A DNA stretch of 64,000 nucleotides from NCBI RefSeq assembly GCF_030345715.1, contig NZ_JAUASX010000011.1:111565-175564 (forward strand). Direction: 5' to 3'. Every line of letters begins with the position of its first letter. Position 1 is the stretch's first letter. A program made the translations under genes and the position numbers. Source of the DNA: Solimonas sp. SE-A11 (GTDB lineage Bacteria; Pseudomonadota; Gammaproteobacteria; Nevskiales; Nevskiaceae). This document shows, one piece after another, positions 32,900 through 40,303 of the stretch. The notes under the pieces are model-generated. The model made no database searches. It was given only the letters and a program-made list of their open reading frames with translations, and had not been told where the DNA came from.

Positions 32900-33868
32900 T
32901 CAGCTACCCAGGCGCCGCACCCAGCTCCGCAGCGACTTCACCCGGTCCAGCAGCCCCGTGCCACCGGCCGCGACCGGGGGCGGGACGGCTGGCGCTTCCA
33001 CCTCGTAGCGCTGCTGCAGTACCGGGCTGGCGGCCAGGCGCTGGTGCTGGCGCACGGCGGAGTTCACCGCGATCTTGCACTGGCTGTCGTGGATCGGCTT
33101 GGTGATGAAGCGGTAGATCTGGCCCTGATTGATCAGCTCGATGGCGCTGCCGGCGTCGGCGCGGTCGGTGAGGATCACCGAGACCAGCTCGGGGTGGTGC
33201 TGCTTGAGCGTGCCGATCAGGCTCACCACCGGGTGATCCTGCACGCGGGTGTCGGAGATCACCACGCCGATCTGGTTCTTTTCCAGCTGCTCCACGGCCT
33301 CGTTCATCGAGGTAGCGCCGTAGACCTTGAAGGTCGGGCCCAGGATGGTCTGGATCTGCGGCGGCACGCGCGGGTCGTCGTCCATCACCAGCACGCCGGC
33401 GGCGTCGGCGCCGGGCTGCACGGATGCACTGTCGGCGTTCTCGGTGCTGGCTGGTGCGGCGGCGGCCGCGGCGGCCATGCTGGCCTTGGCGGCGGCCACG
33501 GCACGGGCGACCGTGGTGCTCAGGTCATCGTTCATCCACGGCTTGTTGACGAAGCGGAAGATCTCGCCTTCGTTGATCGAGCCGATGATGGCGTTGAGGT
33601 CGGAGTATCCGGTCAGCAGGATGCGCATCGCGTTGGGGTTCAGGTCCCGCGCAGCGCGCAGCATCTCGATGCCGGTCATGCCGGGCATGCGCTGGTCGCT
33701 GACGATCACGTCCACCGGCTGGGTCTTGAGCAGGTCCAGCGCCGCCTGGCCGCTTTCCGCGAAGAACACCTCGTAGCGGCTGCGGAACAGCATCCGCATC
33801 GTGGTCAGGACGCGGGGCTCGTCGTCGACGAACAGCACGCGGGCTTTGGCGGGGGCTACATCATCCAT
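32900..33868 (-). CDS. Response regulator with two receiver domains
   Basis: The 322-residue protein has two tandem receiver domains joined by an alanine-rich linker (about 130-155). The first has VDDEPR, the phospho-acceptor in VIVSDQRMPG and the FVNKPW lysine; the second has VMDDDPR, VVISDTRV and ITKP. No DNA-binding or enzymatic output domain follows, only a short basic tail. It lies 49 bases after the histidine kinase gene and surely works with it. Output is probably by protein contact or phosphotransfer. Confidence 0.88.
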   Translation of the reverse strand: MDDVAPAKARVLFVDDEPRVLTTMRMLFRSRYEVFFAESGQAALDLLKTQPVDVIVSDQRMPGMTGIEMLRAARDLNPNAMRILLTGYSDLNAIIGSINEGEIFRFVNKPWMNDDLSTTVARAVAAAKASMAAAAAAAPASTENADSASVQPGADAAGVLVMDDDPRVPPQIQTILGPTFKVYGATSMNEAVEQLEKNQIGVVISDTRVQDHPVVSLIGTLKQHHPELVSVILTDRADAGSAIELINQGQIYRFITKPIHDSQCKIAVNSAVRQHQRLAASPVLQQRYEVEAPAVPPPVAAGGTGLLDRVKSLRSWVRRLGS

Positions 33869-33917
33869 GTGAAACTGACTCCTCGACTACGAACTGGCCA
33901 GGTATCCCTGGCTCGAC

Positions 33918-35807
33918 TCATGCTGCGGCGAGTTCCGGTGCCGCGCTGCCGGCAGTGTCGCCGCTGTGGCGCTTCTGCTTCAATGGCAAACGGACTACAA
34001 ATTCACTGCCCTTGCCGACCGTGGAGCGCACGTCGATGCGGCCGCCGTGCTCCTCGATGATGCGGAACACGATCGACAGGCCCAGGCCCGTGCCCTTGCC
34101 CACCGCCTTGGTGGTGAAGAAGGGCTCGAAGATACGGGCACGCACTTCCTCGGTCATGCCGCAGCCCGTGTCCAGGATGCGCACGACCACACCGTCGGTC
34201 TCGGCCGTGGTGTGGATGTAGATCTTGCCCTCGCCCTCGATCGCCTGGGCCGCGTTGGTGAACAGGTTCAGGAACACCTGGTTCAGCTGCGAGGGCGAGC
34301 ATTCCACCTGCGGCAGTTCGCCGAACTGGCGCACCACCTCGATACGGGTCTTCAGCAGGTTATTGGCGATCTTCAGCGCCGAGTCGATGCCCGAGTTGAT
34401 GTCGAACAGGTCGGTGCGCGAGCGGTCCACGCGCGAGAAGTCCTTCAGCGAGGACACCAGGTCGGCGATCTGCACCAGGCCGAAATCGGTGTCCTTGAGC
34501 AGGTTGCCCAGGTCTTCCATGGTCTCGGCGGGGTTCAGCGTGGCGCGCAGGCCCTCGGCCTCTCCCAGGGCGCCGGCCACTTCCTCGTCGGACGCGTTCT
34601 GCGAGGTCATCAGCGTCAGCGCCTTGTCCTGCGCCGTGATCAGGCCGCGCAGGTCGTCCAGCGAGTTGCGCACGATCTCGGTGTTGCTGCGGGCATAGCC
34701 CAGGGGCGTGTTGATCTCGTGGGCGACGCCGGCCACCATCGTACCCAGCGAAGCCATCTTCTCGGATTGCACCAGCTGCGCCTGCGAGGCGCGCAGGTCC
34801 TGCAGCGCGGTGCTGAGGTCCTTGGTACGGGCGGTCACCTGTTCTTCCAGGTGCTCGTTGGCATGCGACAGGTCGGCGTTGGCGCGGTCGATCTCGCGGA
34901 AGGAGCGGGCCAGCCTGAAACCGAGGAAGGCCAGCACCAGCAGCAGTGCCGCGGCGTAGGCGGCCAGGTAGGTCCGGTACTGGTTGGCGACGGCGACCTG
35001 GCTTTCGTGCCAGGCCATGTAGGCCTGTTCCAGGGCCTGCAGCTGCGCACCGGTGGGGCGGTCGAGGAAGTCGCGCAGCTTGGCCACCAGCTCGGTCTTG
35101 TCGGCGATCACTTCCTCGCTGCGGTCACGCAGGCCCTTCACGGCCTTGGTGAACGGCGGGTCTTCCGGTTCGAACTGTGGCTCGCCCTCGGCCACCGGGG
35201 CCGGCGGCGGGGTCGGCGGGGCCATGGCCTGCAGTTGCTCCAGCAGCGCGCGGATGTTGCCGGCAGCGGCGGCCGGCGGCGTCGGCGTTACGCCGAAGTT
35301 CACGATCTCGGTCTTGACCTGCATCGTCAGGTTGCGGACCTCCTCGCGCTGAGCGTCGGTTGCCGCCGTGGTCACGGCATCGGCGTAGGTCGGCACGGCG
35401 TCCATGCTGTTGATCAGGCGCTGCGTCAGCAGGGTGTTGCGCGCCTCGGAGTCGAAGGCCAGCTCGAATTTGCTCTCGATGGTGTCGAGGAAGGCGTCCA
35501 GGGCCTTGTCGATCTCGGGCGTCAGGCCACGCAGGGCGCCCACGTCCTTGTCCAGCGCGTTCAGCGCGGTGTCGAGCTGGCCGGTAGTGCCGGAGCGGTC
35601 GGTGACGGAGTCGGCCAGCGAGGACACGCGCGAGCCGGTGAACTGGCGGTTGAGCAGCACGTCGAGGTTGCCGACCACCTGGATGCGTTCCAGGCGCGAG
35701 CGGTGCAGATCGGCATCCACGCTTTGCGTCATGCGCAGCAGGAACACCAGCACACCAATGGCTGCCACGGCGAGCAGCGCAAAGAACACCTGCCTGAGCT
35801 TCTTCAT
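33918..35807 (-). CDS. Membrane sensor histidine kinase
   Basis: The 629-residue kinase has a transmembrane helix near residues 7-25, a long helical periplasmic domain with a proline-rich insert (about 195-215), a second transmembrane segment around 275-295 and a coiled coil ending in QLVQSEKMASLG. The phosphorylated histidine is in AGVAHEINTPLGY. The ATPase domain shows QLNQVFLNLFTNAAQAI, DTGCGM, FEPFFTT and GKGTGLGLS. Ligand is unknown. It is the first gene of a two-gene operon with the double-receiver regulator. Confidence 0.94.
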   Translation of the reverse strand: MKKLRQVFFALLAVAAIGVLVFLLRMTQSVDADLHRSRLERIQVVGNLDVLLNRQFTGSRVSSLADSVTDRSGTTGQLDTALNALDKDVGALRGLTPEIDKALDAFLDTIESKFELAFDSEARNTLLTQRLINSMDAVPTYADAVTTAATDAQREEVRNLTMQVKTEIVNFGVTPTPPAAAAGNIRALLEQLQAMAPPTPPPAPVAEGEPQFEPEDPPFTKAVKGLRDRSEEVIADKTELVAKLRDFLDRPTGAQLQALEQAYMAWHESQVAVANQYRTYLAAYAAALLLVLAFLGFRLARSFREIDRANADLSHANEHLEEQVTARTKDLSTALQDLRASQAQLVQSEKMASLGTMVAGVAHEINTPLGYARSNTEIVRNSLDDLRGLITAQDKALTLMTSQNASDEEVAGALGEAEGLRATLNPAETMEDLGNLLKDTDFGLVQIADLVSSLKDFSRVDRSRTDLFDINSGIDSALKIANNLLKTRIEVVRQFGELPQVECSPSQLNQVFLNLFTNAAQAIEGEGKIYIHTTAETDGVVVRILDTGCGMTEEVRARIFEPFFTTKAVGKGTGLGLSIVFRIIEEHGGRIDVRSTVGKGSEFVVRLPLKQKRHSGDTAGSAAPELAAA

Positions 35808-36141
35808 CCCGTCTCCCCCACAACAGACTGGGTGCCGCGGGTCTCCGCTCTCCGGACAGGATGCCGGTTTGTAGCGGGACTGCGGCTTTGTGCTGCAGGG
35901 GCGGGACCACGGCGGCCCCGTACCCGGCAGGAACTTTGGCGAAGACGGTACGGGCTGCCAAGGTAAGGGTGCTTCCCCTGTTCGGACTAGAGTCCGCTTG
36001 CTCAGGGGAACTCTCCTTCCGCACAGGGGTTCCTATCTGCAGGGAGCTTTCCGCCGCCAGCTTGGCGGCGAAGCCGTTTCTGGACGGCATCCCGTGCCTG
36101 GGGGCAGGGACGTGCCGACCGCCAACCGGAGCGACAGAACC
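35808..36141. other. 334-base divergent intergenic region without a gene
   Basis: It separates the histidine kinase and the CBS gene and presumably holds both promoters. The only structure I see is a hairpin at 36052-36070 (CGCCGCC/GGCGGCG, AGCTT loop), about 70 bases before the CBS start. No coding sequence is supported. Confidence 0.5.
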
Positions 36142-36591
36142 ATGAAAGTCAGCGAATGCATGAGCCAGGACGTTTGCGTGGCCATGCCCGACATGAGCCT
36201 GCGGGACACCGCCACCCTGATGGCCGATATCGACGCCGGCGCGCTGCCCGTGCGCCAGGGTGACCGCCTGGTGGGCATGATCACCGACCGCGACATTGCA
36301 ATTCGCGGCATCGCCGCAGGGCTGGGGCCGGAGGCCCGCGTCAGCCAGGTGATGAGCAGCGAGGTGAAATACTGCTACGAGGACGAGGACGCCGAGCATG
36401 TGGTGCGCAACATGGGCGACATCCAGGTGCGCCGCCTGCCGGTGCTCAACCGGGACAAGCGCCTGGTCGGCATCGTCGCCCTGGCCGACCTGGCTTGCGC
36501 CGCCTCCGACCGCAGGAACCTCGGCGCGGCGCTCAGCGACATCTCCCGCGAGAGCGGCCTGCATTCGCAGACCTTGCCGCGCATGCATTGA
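36142..36591 (+). CDS. Protein with two CBS domains
   Basis: The 149-residue protein consists of a CBS pair: the first ends in LVGMITDRDIAIRGIA and the second in LVGIVALADLA. Stand-alone CBS-pair proteins bind adenine nucleotides and often act as stress or energy sensors. The start at 36142 gives MKVSECMS, as in homologues. It is monocistronic, followed by a hairpin terminator. Confidence 0.9.
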   Translation: MKVSECMSQDVCVAMPDMSLRDTATLMADIDAGALPVRQGDRLVGMITDRDIAIRGIAAGLGPEARVSQVMSSEVKYCYEDEDAEHVVRNMGDIQVRRLPVLNRDKRLVGIVALADLACAASDRRNLGAALSDISRESGLHSQTLPRMH

Positions 36592-36596
36592 GCCGG

Positions 36597-36629
36597 GCCC
36601 CATCGCGCCAGCACCCGGCGCGATGGGGC
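36597..36629 (+). terminator. Hairpin terminator
   Basis: GCCCCATCGCGCC (36597-36609) pairs perfectly with GGCGCGATGGGGC (36617-36629), six bases after the CBS gene. The following T-tract is poor. Confidence 0.65.
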
Positions 36630-36704
36630 TTCAGCCGAACGGAGGATTCGCCCGGGCCGGGACTGCGTTGAACTGCCCGGCATCCACCGCCCCAAGGAGC
36701 AGTC

Positions 36705-37205
36705 ATGGACACCCAGGCCCTCGAACGCCGCCTGCAGAAGCTGGAAGACGCCGAAGCGATTCGCACGCTCAAGGCGCGCTACCTGTTCGCCTGCGATCGC
36801 AAGGACACCGTCGCCATGCGCGGCTGCTTCGTCGACGGCAAGCTGCACATCGACTACGGCGTGGTCGGCACTTTCGACAATGCCGACACCCTGGTGCAGT
36901 TGTTCAAGGATGTCGGCTGCCATCCGCACATGGTGGAGATGCACCACGGCGCCAACCCGCAGATCGAGGTGCTGGACGCCACCCGTGCCCGCGGTACCTG
37001 GAGCCTGCACTACTTCCTGGTCAACACGCAGGCCAAGAGCCTGACCCAGCTTGCCGGCTACTACGAGGACGAGTACCGCAAGGAAGGCGGCGGCTGGAAG
37101 ATCAGCAGCACCAGGTTCATCGCCACTTCCACCCTGGCCCTGGACTACACCGACGGCGCCCTCAAGGCCCTGTTCGCCGGATCGCCGCCGCCCCTGGCGG
37201 GCTGA
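36705..37205 (+). CDS. NTF2-fold (SnoaL-like) protein
   Basis: The 166-residue protein begins with an amphipathic helix (ERRLQKLEDAEAIRTLKARY), then DRKDTVAMRGCFVDG, and ends with GGWKISSTRFIA, the usual SnoaL_4/NTF2 pattern also seen at 25035. The reaction is unknown; members include ring hydroxylation partners, dehydratases and isomerases. AAGGAGCAGTC precedes the ATG. It stands alone before a repeat-rich gap. Confidence 0.82.
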   Translation: MDTQALERRLQKLEDAEAIRTLKARYLFACDRKDTVAMRGCFVDGKLHIDYGVVGTFDNADTLVQLFKDVGCHPHMVEMHHGANPQIEVLDATRARGTWSLHYFLVNTQAKSLTQLAGYYEDEYRKEGGGWKISSTRFIATSTLALDYTDGALKALFAGSPPPLAG

Positions 37206-37226
37206 GATCCAGGCAAGACGGCTGTT

Positions 37227-37290
37227 GTGGGAGCGACGCGAGTCGCGGAAGCCGGTAGCCATGGTTGGCCGCCGCATCGCGACTCGCGTC
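37227..37290. repeat. Dispersed palindromic repeat, family B (inverted pair)
   Basis: GTGGGAGCGACGCGAGTCGC (37227-37246) matches the copy at 9824; an inverted copy TCGCGACTCGCGTC lies at 37277-37290, giving a two-arm element about 65 bases long. Confidence 0.75.
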
Positions 37291-37332
37291 TCTCCGGCCT
37301 GGTGAATCTTCGAGCTTGTCGTTCCACCATAT

Positions 37333-37358
37333 TGATGATAGTAATATCACTAACATCA
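37333..37358. promoter_or_regulatory. TetR-type operator candidate (TGATGATAGT-N6-ACTAACATCA)
   Basis: Ten-base arms with one mismatch and a six-base spacer lie 17-42 bases before the hydrolase start, in unusually AT-rich DNA. The operon's second gene is a TetR regulator, which probably binds here. Confidence 0.6.
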
Positions 37359-37374
37359 TGACCGGGGCCCACAC

Positions 37375-38175
37375 ATGAAGCAGATCCAGACCCGGGCGGG
37401 AGCCCTGGCCTATGCCGAGCAGGGCAGCGGCAGCCCCCTGGTGCTGCTGCACTCGGCCGGGCACGACCACCACGATTTCGACGCGATCCTGCCGGAGCTC
37501 GCGGCCCGGCACCGGGTCATCGCGCTGGACTGGCCCGGCTTCGGCGAGTCGCCGGCACCGCAACCCGCCGCCTCGCTCAGCGCGACGCTGCTGGCGCAGG
37601 TCCTGGAGGACGCGGTGGCGGCCCTGGGCCTGGAGCGCGCCATCTTCCTCGGCAACAGCGTCGGCGGCATGGCGGCGGCCCGGCTGGCGGCCCGCCAGCC
37701 GCAGCGCGTGCGCGGGCTGGTGCTGGTGTCCTCGGGCGGCTTCACGCCGATGAACGCGGTGACCCGAGGCTTCTGCCGGGTGCAGGGGCGCGAGTGGGTG
37801 CGGCGGCACACCGGCCGCTGGTTCGCGCGCGCCTACCTGCGCCGCCGCAACGGCCATACCGAGGCGATCCTGCAGCGCTTCGACCGCGACCACGCGCGCC
37901 CTCAGACCCTGGCGGCCCATGCCGCGCTGTGGCGCAGCTTCGCGCAGGACGCCAGCAGTGTCATGGTCGAGGCACGCGGCATCCACTGCCCGACGCTGCT
38001 GGCCTGGGGGCGGCACGACCCGGTCTCGCGCCCCAGCGTGGAGGGGCGTCAGGCCCGCGCCGCCATTGCCGGGGCACGCTACGTCGAGTTCGACACCGGC
38101 CACATGCCCTTCGCCGAGGATCCGCCGGCCTTCCTGGCCGAGTTGCTGCCCTTTCTCGAGGAGCTGCCGGCATGA
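37375..38175 (+). CDS. Alpha/beta hydrolase
   Basis: This 266-residue soluble hydrolase has the oxyanion region LVLLHSAGHDH, a strand pattern with VIALDWPGFGES, the nucleophile elbow GNSVGG (Ser), the acid in WGRHDPV and the histidine in TGHMPF. The layout resembles carbon-carbon bond hydrolases of ring-cleavage pathways and esterases. It overlaps the TetR gene by four bases (ATGA). A palindromic operator candidate lies upstream, so the operon is probably autoregulated. Substrate is unknown. Confidence 0.9.
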   Translation: MKQIQTRAGALAYAEQGSGSPLVLLHSAGHDHHDFDAILPELAARHRVIALDWPGFGESPAPQPAASLSATLLAQVLEDAVAALGLERAIFLGNSVGGMAAARLAARQPQRVRGLVLVSSGGFTPMNAVTRGFCRVQGREWVRRHTGRWFARAYLRRRNGHTEAILQRFDRDHARPQTLAAHAALWRSFAQDASSVMVEARGIHCPTLLAWGRHDPVSRPSVEGRQARAAIAGARYVEFDTGHMPFAEDPPAFLAELLPFLEELPA

Positions 38176-38777
38176 GCCCGGCCGATCCGGTGCAGCGCCC
38201 ACCCCGGCCGCGGCGCGGCGCGCCGGAGGACACGCGCCGGCGCCTGGTGGCGGCGGCGGCCGAGGAGTTCAACCGGCTGGGCTACGAAGGCACGGACTCC
38301 AACCGCCTGTCGCGTGCGGCGGGCTATGCGCCCGGCACCTTCTACAAGCACTTCCGCGACAAGCGTGAAATCTTCCTGGCGGCCTACGCCGAGTGGGTGG
38401 ACCGTGAATGGCAGGAGGTGAGCGCGGCACTGGAGTTGCCGGGCGACGCTTCGCAGCGCGCGGCACGCATCGTCGAGCTGACGCTGGCGCATCACCGGCG
38501 CTGGAGCGGCCTGCGGGCCAGCCTGCGCATGCTCACCGCCGCCGACCCGGTGGTGCGCGAGTTCTACCGCGGGCAGCGCCGCCGCCAGTTCGAACTGCTG
38601 GCGCGGCTGCGCGCCGCCGCGGGTGATCCGCCGCGCTCGCGCGAGCAGGACGCACTGCTGCTGTTCACGCTGGAGCGCTGCGCCGACGCGATGGCGGAAG
38701 ACGAGGCCGAAGCGCTCGGGTTGGACGCGGCAGCGATACGCGCCTTGCTGGTAGCCCAGGTGACCGCCGCCCTGTAG
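38172..38777 (+). CDS. TetR family transcriptional regulator
   Basis: The 201-residue protein has a basic N-terminus and a TetR HTH (about 20-65) with AAAEEFNRLGYEGTDSNRLS then AAGYAPGTFYKHFRDK. The C-terminal domain is short and arginine-rich. It is translationally coupled to the hydrolase and probably controls that operon. Its stop codon lies inside the head of a family B repeat (TGTAGGAGCCGG at 38773), so the repeat may have inserted at or shaped the gene end. Confidence 0.9.
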   Translation: MSPADPVQRPPRPRRGAPEDTRRRLVAAAAEEFNRLGYEGTDSNRLSRAAGYAPGTFYKHFRDKREIFLAAYAEWVDREWQEVSAALELPGDASQRAARIVELTLAHHRRWSGLRASLRMLTAADPVVREFYRGQRRRQFELLARLRAAAGDPPRSREQDALLLFTLERCADAMAEDEAEALGLDAAAIRALLVAQVTAAL

Positions 38778-38823
38778 GAGCCGGCGTGCCGGCGACCTCT
38801 GGCCGGGCTGTCGCCGGCAAGCC
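38773..38823. repeat. Dispersed palindromic repeat, variant of family B
   Basis: TGTAGGAGCCGGCGTGCCGG (38773-38792) faces the inverted GTCGCCGGCAAGCC (38809-38822). A further palindromic copy (GGCTTGCCGGC) lies at about 38850. The gap to the next gene (38778-38904) holds nothing else. Confidence 0.6.
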
Positions 38824-38904
38824 AGGGCGCAGCCTGGAGCTTGTGCCCCGGCTTGCCGGCGGCAAAACGGGCTACGATCCCTGATGAACTCGTGGGGGCG
38901 ACCC

Positions 38905-39663
38905 TCAGGCCTCGCGCCGGAAGGTCAGCACCAGCACGTCACGGTGGGCCGGCTGCGCCGGGTCCAGCGGCTGCACGGCGGTCACGCCGTGGTAGACGCG
39001 GTTGTCGTCGATCAGCGTGGCGTCGCAGGGCGCCGTCAGCGTGAAGCTGCCCAGGGCGCTGCCGTCGGGGCGGTGGATGGTGGTGACGCCGCTGGCGATG
39101 TTGTGCCGGCGCACCAGCAGCACCAGCACCCAGTCGACGCCGTCGCGGTGCACGCCCTCGGGCGTCGGCTGGCCGGCCTCGTCGTTGCGTGCCTCGATGC
39201 GGAACTGGTGGGCCTCGATATGCCAGCGCGCCACTTGCGGCGAGAGCCGGCCGAACAGGTCGCGGCAGAAGCCCAGCAGGGTGTCGAGGCAGGCGCCTCC
39301 GGTCTCCGGCAGGATCGGCTCGAACCAGCGGGCGATGCCGCCGTTGAGGCGGTTGTAGTCCAGGCTCTGGTAGTGCGGCTGGTGCGGCTGGCGCTGGATG
39401 GGGCCCGTCGCCGCTGCGGCATACACCGCGTGCCGTCGCCGCCGGTAGCGGCCGCCATCGGCCATGTGGGAATCCAGCGCCAGGTCGCTCCAGCTGGCGG
39501 CGAAGCGGTCCCAGTCGGCGAGGCCGCCGGCGGCTTCCAGCAGCCCGCGCATCGTTGCGCCCTGCACGAAGACATGGCCTTCGCGGGCAAGCGGGGTCTC
39601 CAGGGCCGGCAGGCCGGGGAGAGGGGACAGCAGTGACGCAGGGTGGTCCATCGGGGCGGGCAT
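38905..39663 (-). CDS. 2-oxoglutarate/Fe(II)-dependent dioxygenase (2OG-Fe_Oxy_2 type)
   Basis: The 252-residue protein fits the 2OG-Fe dioxygenase family that includes amino acid hydroxylases such as isoleucine 4-hydroxylase. The facial triad is likely His and Asp in VHRDGVDW with the distal His in VYHGVTAV, and the 2-oxoglutarate-binding arginine in the last strand VLTFRREA. I chose the ATG at 39663 because AGAGGG precedes it; the ATG at 39651 is the alternative. A cupredoxin-like gene lies upstream on the same strand. Substrate is unknown. Confidence 0.8.
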   Translation of the reverse strand: MPAPMDHPASLLSPLPGLPALETPLAREGHVFVQGATMRGLLEAAGGLADWDRFAASWSDLALDSHMADGGRYRRRRHAVYAAAATGPIQRQPHQPHYQSLDYNRLNGGIARWFEPILPETGGACLDTLLGFCRDLFGRLSPQVARWHIEAHQFRIEARNDEAGQPTPEGVHRDGVDWVLVLLVRRHNIASGVTTIHRPDGSALGSFTLTAPCDATLIDDNRVYHGVTAVQPLDPAQPAHRDVLVLTFRREA

Positions 39664-39700
39664 TGTAGACCCTCTGCCGCCCCTCGGAGACCGCCCCGTG

Positions 39701-40180
39701 TTATTGCGGGCGCACTTCCAGCGCCGCCAGTTCCAGGTGGCGGTGGTGCAACTCCAGTTCGAAGCGGCCGCTGTGCTGTGCGCGGAAGCGCAGGCTGCCG
39801 GTCTGCCCGGCACGCAGCGGCAGGGACAGGTCGTAGCCGTGCAGGTGCAGCTCGTCGTTGCTGTCGCTGGTCACGCGCAGTTCCACCTCGTCGCCGGCCT
39901 TCAGCACCACCACGGCGGGGCCCGATTCACGCCGGCCCTGGCGCACCACCCATTCCGCGGTCATGGCCGGCTCGGCGGGCAGGGGCTCGGAGCCTGGCGG
40001 CACCGGGCCGGGTTCGCCGGGCAGGGCGCCAGGTGGCGGCGTGATCGCGGGGTCCTGCGCCACCGCGGCCACCGACGGCGCCGTGGCGTCGGGCGCGCCG
40101 GAGTCCGGACGCAGCAGCAGGAACAGGCCGGCCAGGATGGCGGCGCCGAGGGCGATGAAGACGAGGGCTGAGCGGTTCAT
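39701..40180 (-). CDS. Membrane-anchored cupredoxin-like protein
   Basis: The 159-residue protein has one N-terminal transmembrane helix (LVFIALGAAILAGLFLLL) followed by a proline/alanine-rich linker (25-75) and a C-terminal beta-sandwich of cupredoxin type, with VVVLKAGDEVELRVTSDS, HLHGYDL and HSGRFELELHHRHLELAAL. Histidines are plentiful, but I cannot assign a complete copper site (no cysteine is present). It is probably a periplasmic electron carrier or metal-binding protein. It lies 37 bases upstream of the dioxygenase gene. Confidence 0.7.
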   Translation of the reverse strand: MNRSALVFIALGAAILAGLFLLLRPDSGAPDATAPSVAAVAQDPAITPPPGALPGEPGPVPPGSEPLPAEPAMTAEWVVRQGRRESGPAVVVLKAGDEVELRVTSDSNDELHLHGYDLSLPLRAGQTGSLRFRAQHSGRFELELHHRHLELAALEVRPQ

Positions 40181-40303
40181 GGCGCGCAGCATAGCGGGCA
40201 TGGCCGCCGACCGGCACGGGCCATATTTACTAACGCCCGTAGCCCCCAAGGCACTCCGCTTTGGTTAGCTTCGCGCGTTGATAAAAACTAAAGGGAGAGG
40301 GAC

